Shown in pieces: positions 61,226 through 64,000 of a DNA stretch of 64,000 nt. The notes under the pieces were generated by a model that saw only the letters and a list, made by a program, of their open reading frames with translations, searched no databases and was not told the DNA's origin. Made by a program: the position numbers and the translations under genes. The stretch's first letter is position 1; the number at the start of each line of letters is the position of its first letter. Source of the stretch: CBDCMJ01 sp965218875 (GTDB lineage: Bacteria > Chloroflexota > Dehalococcoidia > Lucifugimonadales > UBA3495); contig OZ244707.1 of the NCBI GenBank assembly GCA_965218875.1, positions 2,480,001-2,544,000 on the forward strand. The letters run 5' to 3'.

Positions 61226-62578
61226 ATGAACCAGACCACGGAGTTGTTGAGTTCCTACGCCTGCTCTCTCGGCTTCGACGACCTCAGTCCCTCGGTCGTG
61301 CACCAGGTCAAGCGCACCCTGATAGATTCCCTGGGCTGCGCGGTGGGAGGGTTTTCGTCGGAACCGGCGCTGATTGCCCGGCGACTGGGCTCCAACGTCA
61401 CCAGCACCCGGCCGTCCCGGGTCCTGGGCACTCGGGACCACTCTTCCCCCGACCTGGCAGCCTTCACCAACGGGGTTATGTTGCGTTACCTGGACTGCAA
61501 CGACTCCTACTTTTCGCCCGGCGGCGGCCACCCCAGCGACATGATTCCCGCGGCCCTGGCTTTCGCCCCCGGGGGCGACGGCCCAAGCGTCATCACGGCG
61601 ATAGCGCTGGCTTACGAGGTGTTCTGCGGGCTGTCGGACCGAGTGGCGGCCAACGACTTTGGCTGGGATCAAGGCATCTTTTGCGTCATCGGCGCCGCCT
61701 GCGCCGCCGGCAAGATGATGGGGCTGGACCGGGAGAAAATGGGCCACGCCATCTCCCTGGCGGTGGCGCCCAACCTACCCCTGGGGGTGACCAGGACCGG
61801 CGAGATCTCCATGTGGAAGGGCTGCGCCACCGCAGGTTCCGTCCGGGCCGGGGTTTTCGCCGCCCAACTTGCCCAGGAGGGAATGACCGGGCCTTTTGAG
61901 CCCTTCGAGGGCCGCCGGGGCCTGTGGGCCCAGGCCGTAGGCCGGCCGGTAGACCCGCCCTGCTTGAGCGAAAGCGGTAGGGAGTTCCGGATTTGCCGCA
62001 CCACGTTCAAGTCGTTCCCCTCCCAGATACACACACAGGGCCCCATAGGGCTGGCTTTGGACCTCCGCCCCCAGATCGACGTGGACCGCATCGAGTCCGT
62101 TCGCCTGGAGTCCTACCGTCAGGCCTGCAGCGACCCTTCCACCGAGCCGGAAAAGTGGGACCCCAAGACCCGGGAGACCGCCGATCACAGCATACCCTTC
62201 CTGGTGGCGGCGGCCCTTCAACACGGACCGGTCACTCCGGCAACGTTTACTCCCGAGGGTATCCGGGACCCGGCCCTGCGCCATCTCATCGGCAAGATGT
62301 CCATCCGCGAGAACGAGCGGTTTACCCAAAAATACCCCGCGGAATACAACTGCCGTTTGGAGATTACCCAGCAACCGGGCCAAGTATTCACCGCCGAGAC
62401 GGCCTATCCCAAAGGCCACCGCTCGAACCCGCTGAGCGACTCGGAGGTCGAGGACAAGTTCAGAAATCTAGCCTCGGGCTTGTTGAGCCGGGACCAATGC
62501 GCGGGGGCCCTCGATGCCGCCTGGTCCCTTGACCGGCTGCCCGACATCGATCAGCTGTACGACAGCTTGGTGATCTGA
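61226..62578 (+). CDS. MmgE/PrpD family protein
   Basis: A 450-residue member of the 2-methylcitrate dehydratase (PrpD)/cis-aconitate decarboxylase fold: VKRTLIDSLGCAVGGFSSEPA, FTNGVMLRYLDCNDSYF, GGHPSDMIPAALAFA, ALAYEVFCGL, and KSFPSQIHTQGPI with the active-site histidine. Other genes of the 2-methylcitrate cycle are not present, so the substrate is not established. GGAGG before the ATG; 96 bases after the LLM gene, possibly cotranscribed. Confidence 0.93.
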   Translation: MNQTTELLSSYACSLGFDDLSPSVVHQVKRTLIDSLGCAVGGFSSEPALIARRLGSNVTSTRPSRVLGTRDHSSPDLAAFTNGVMLRYLDCNDSYFSPGGGHPSDMIPAALAFAPGGDGPSVITAIALAYEVFCGLSDRVAANDFGWDQGIFCVIGAACAAGKMMGLDREKMGHAISLAVAPNLPLGVTRTGEISMWKGCATAGSVRAGVFAAQLAQEGMTGPFEPFEGRRGLWAQAVGRPVDPPCLSESGREFRICRTTFKSFPSQIHTQGPIGLALDLRPQIDVDRIESVRLESYRQACSDPSTEPEKWDPKTRETADHSIPFLVAAALQHGPVTPATFTPEGIRDPALRHLIGKMSIRENERFTQKYPAEYNCRLEITQQPGQVFTAETAYPKGHRSNPLSDSEVEDKFRNLASGLLSRDQCAGALDAAWSLDRLPDIDQLYDSLVI

Positions 62579-62645
62579 ATCGGCGTAACCAATCCGGCCA
62601 GCCCAAGTCCACGTATTACGTTGTAGACATGGCTGCCGCGGCTAC

Positions 62646-63236
62646 ATGAGGTATCCTGGCGCGGTGGACTACCAAGACCTAGAGGACCACCATCTCATCC
62701 GCCGGGTCGCGTCTTCGGATAAAGACGCGCTGGAGACGCTGTACGGCAGGTACTCGGCCCAGGTCTACTCACTAGCTATGCATATGCTGAGGCAGGAAGC
62801 TCTGGCCGAGGAAGCAACCCAGGAGGTCTTCCTCAATATCTGGCTCAAGGCCGGCAGCTTCAAACCCGAGCGAGGCGAGCCGCGCTCATGGGTTATGAGT
62901 GTCGCCCACCACAAGATCGTCGATCTCATTCGCGCCCGCCGCCGGGCCGTGGCCGTCACCGAGCCCGCGGACTATGACGTCCTGGCCCAGATCCCGGACA
63001 ACCAAGCCTCCACCGAGGAGCAGGTCCAACGGAACCTCGATCGAGAGCGCATACTTGATGCTCTCGGTCAGCTGCCCGGCGCTCAGCGGGAGGTAATTCT
63101 GCTGGCTTACTTCGAGGGTTACTCCCAATCGGAGATGGCGGAAAGGCTGAATCAGCCCCTGGGGACCATCAAGACACGGGTAAGGCTGGGGATGCAAAAG
63201 CTGCGAACGGTGTTAGAGGGTTATGACAACCGGTGA
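62646..63236 (+). CDS. ECF-type RNA polymerase sigma factor (SigK-like)
   Basis: A 196-residue ECF sigma factor: region 2 DALETLYGRYSAQVYSLAMHMLRQEALAEEATQEVFLNIW, and region 4 LPGAQREVILLAYFEGYSQSEMAERLNQPLGTIKTRVRLGMQKLR (each typical ECF motif). The linker contains VAHHKIVDLIRARRR. It overlaps the anti-sigma gene by 14 bases. A GTG at 62664 would remove an atypical six-residue leader and may be the true start. Confidence 0.94.
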   Translation: MRYPGAVDYQDLEDHHLIRRVASSDKDALETLYGRYSAQVYSLAMHMLRQEALAEEATQEVFLNIWLKAGSFKPERGEPRSWVMSVAHHKIVDLIRARRRAVAVTEPADYDVLAQIPDNQASTEEQVQRNLDRERILDALGQLPGAQREVILLAYFEGYSQSEMAERLNQPLGTIKTRVRLGMQKLRTVLEGYDNR

Positions 63237-64000
63237 CCAAGGCCGACAGGTCCACCCCCTGGAGGAACTGGAAGCGTACGCCCTGGGCGCCCTGGACGAG
63301 ATGGAGACCGGGCGGCTAGAGACCCATTTGGACCAGTGCTTCCAGTGCAGCCGGGAGGCCGGCCGGCTGCAGAGCGCCACCGTCCTGCTCGGCCAGGTGG
63401 CGGGACCGCTGACTCCTCCCGCAAGGCTCCGGTCCCGGGTGATGCGGGCGGTCGGACCCCCGGTTGCGCCGCCGCAGTACGCTGTTGTTCCTCCCCGCCC
63501 CCGGGCGTGGTGGGTCCCGGCGGCACGCTTCCTCGTGCCCGTTGCCGCGGCGGTGCTGATTGGCTTGTTCTCCGTCTCCGTGGTCCTGAGTGTGCGCCTA
63601 TCGGAGCGCACCGGCGCTGTGGAACGGGAAAACGCCACGCTCACCGCCGAGGTGGCGCTGTCCGAGGACAGAAACACCAGGCTGGCCGAAGCGGTGCGGC
63701 AACTGCGGGCAACCAATTACTGGCTGGCCAATCCCTCCAATCAACCGGTGGCCCTGAGGCCAACCGGCGGCCCCGGACATTCCCAGGGAATGCTGCTGGT
63801 GGCCAATGACGGGAGCGGCGCGGCGGTGCTGCTGTCGGGAATGGACGAGTCCTCGTCAAGCTCCACGTACCAGGTTTGGCTCATGCGGGGCGGCGACAAA
63901 GTGCTCGCCGGCACCGTGCAGGTGGACGAATCGGGTTGGGGCGCCGCCACCATAGAGCCGCAAGAGCCGGTCTTCGGCTTCGACACCCTGGCACTGGCCA
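63223..64000 (+). CDS. Zinc-containing anti-sigma factor, RskA-like (3' end outside window)
   Basis: Frame runs open from ATG 63223 to the window edge (259 codons). N-terminal anti-sigma domain: LEELEAYALGALDEME with His35-x3-Cys39-x2-Cys42 (HLDQCFQC), the zinc-binding motif of ZAS-type anti-sigmas. One transmembrane helix is at about residues 103-124 (FLVPVAAAVLIGLFSVSVVL), followed by a coiled-coil-like stretch (VERENATLTAEVALSEDR) and an RskA-type extracellular domain (YQVWLMRGGDKVLAGTVQVD). It holds the sigma factor encoded upstream at the membrane until a signal triggers its release. Confidence 0.9.
   Translation, partial: MTTGDQGRQVHPLEELEAYALGALDEMETGRLETHLDQCFQCSREAGRLQSATVLLGQVAGPLTPPARLRSRVMRAVGPPVAPPQYAVVPPRPRAWWVPAARFLVPVAAAVLIGLFSVSVVLSVRLSERTGAVERENATLTAEVALSEDRNTRLAEAVRQLRATNYWLANPSNQPVALRPTGGPGHSQGMLLVANDGSGAAVLLSGMDESSSSSTYQVWLMRGGDKVLAGTVQVDESGWGAATIEPQEPVFGFDTLALA

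Overview
This is a high-GC bacterial chromosome segment. Gene content points to the Chloroflexota, most likely a Dehalococcoidia/SAR202-type heterotroph. The signs are the DapF plus DapL (LL-diaminopimelate aminotransferase) lysine route, an azurin/auracyanin-like blue copper lipoprotein, and a large paralogous set of catabolic enzymes (HpcH/HpaI and CitE-like aldolases, TPP decarboxylases, an NDP-forming acyl-CoA ligase, MmgE/PrpD, an LLM flavin oxidoreductase, SDR, FAH and amidohydrolases). Intergenic regions are littered with short palindromic repeats. The lineage is an inference from gene content; no rRNA or ribosomal protein gene is present to fix it.

Layout. 1-8.2 kb: lysine/peptidoglycan genes dapF and dapL, separated by a lower-GC insert (Uma2 nuclease, HicBA toxin-antitoxin), then hflX, a small GatC/AtzG-like protein with its amidase, an SDR and an SMP-30-type lactonase. 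8.4-8.85 kb: a tRNA Val-Leu-Arg cluster with a visible promoter. 8.9-21.6 kb: mixed catabolic and housekeeping genes (FAH hydrolase, ketopantoate-reductase-like, MEMO/AmrB, DRG/TGS GTPase, zinc alcohol dehydrogenase, Tag). This part includes a minus-strand trio of DSD1-like PLP enzyme, RidA and HpcH/HpaI aldolase. 22-29.5 kb: a mobile-element zone with a complete IS5-group element (CTAA target duplication) and two families of small non-autonomous elements. These surround dodecin, a tandem-domain SagB-type oxidoreductase, an EVE protein and an acyl-CoA ligase. 29.6-42.5 kb: DUF35 plus thiolase pair, aldolase, M20 peptidase, MFS transporter, tRNA-Glu, cupredoxin, AIR-synthase-like protein, dehydratase, acetamidase/formamidase and a TPP enzyme. 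42.5-44.7 kb: a second repeat-rich island with a DUF429 gene and a truncated HTH gene. 44.7-53.6 kb: D-aminoacylase-type amidohydrolase, a TPP enzyme plus NDP-forming CoA ligase operon, and three consecutive CitE-like lyases. 54.0-57.9 kb: a 1293-residue CHAT-like/STAND NTPase/TPR protein. 58.2-64 kb: an Abhydrolase_10 protein, LLM oxidoreductase, MmgE/PrpD, and an ECF sigma factor overlapping its zinc-containing RskA-type anti-sigma factor, which runs off the end.

The most unusual items are three. The CHAT-STAND-TPR protein appears to have lost both catalytic residues of its protease-like domain. Two short mobile-element families have unrelated termini but share the same internal core, and one of them shows clean 8-bp target duplications. 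A truncated HTH gene ends exactly in a perfect 15-bp-arm palindrome and lies in a repeat module that recurs elsewhere in the window.
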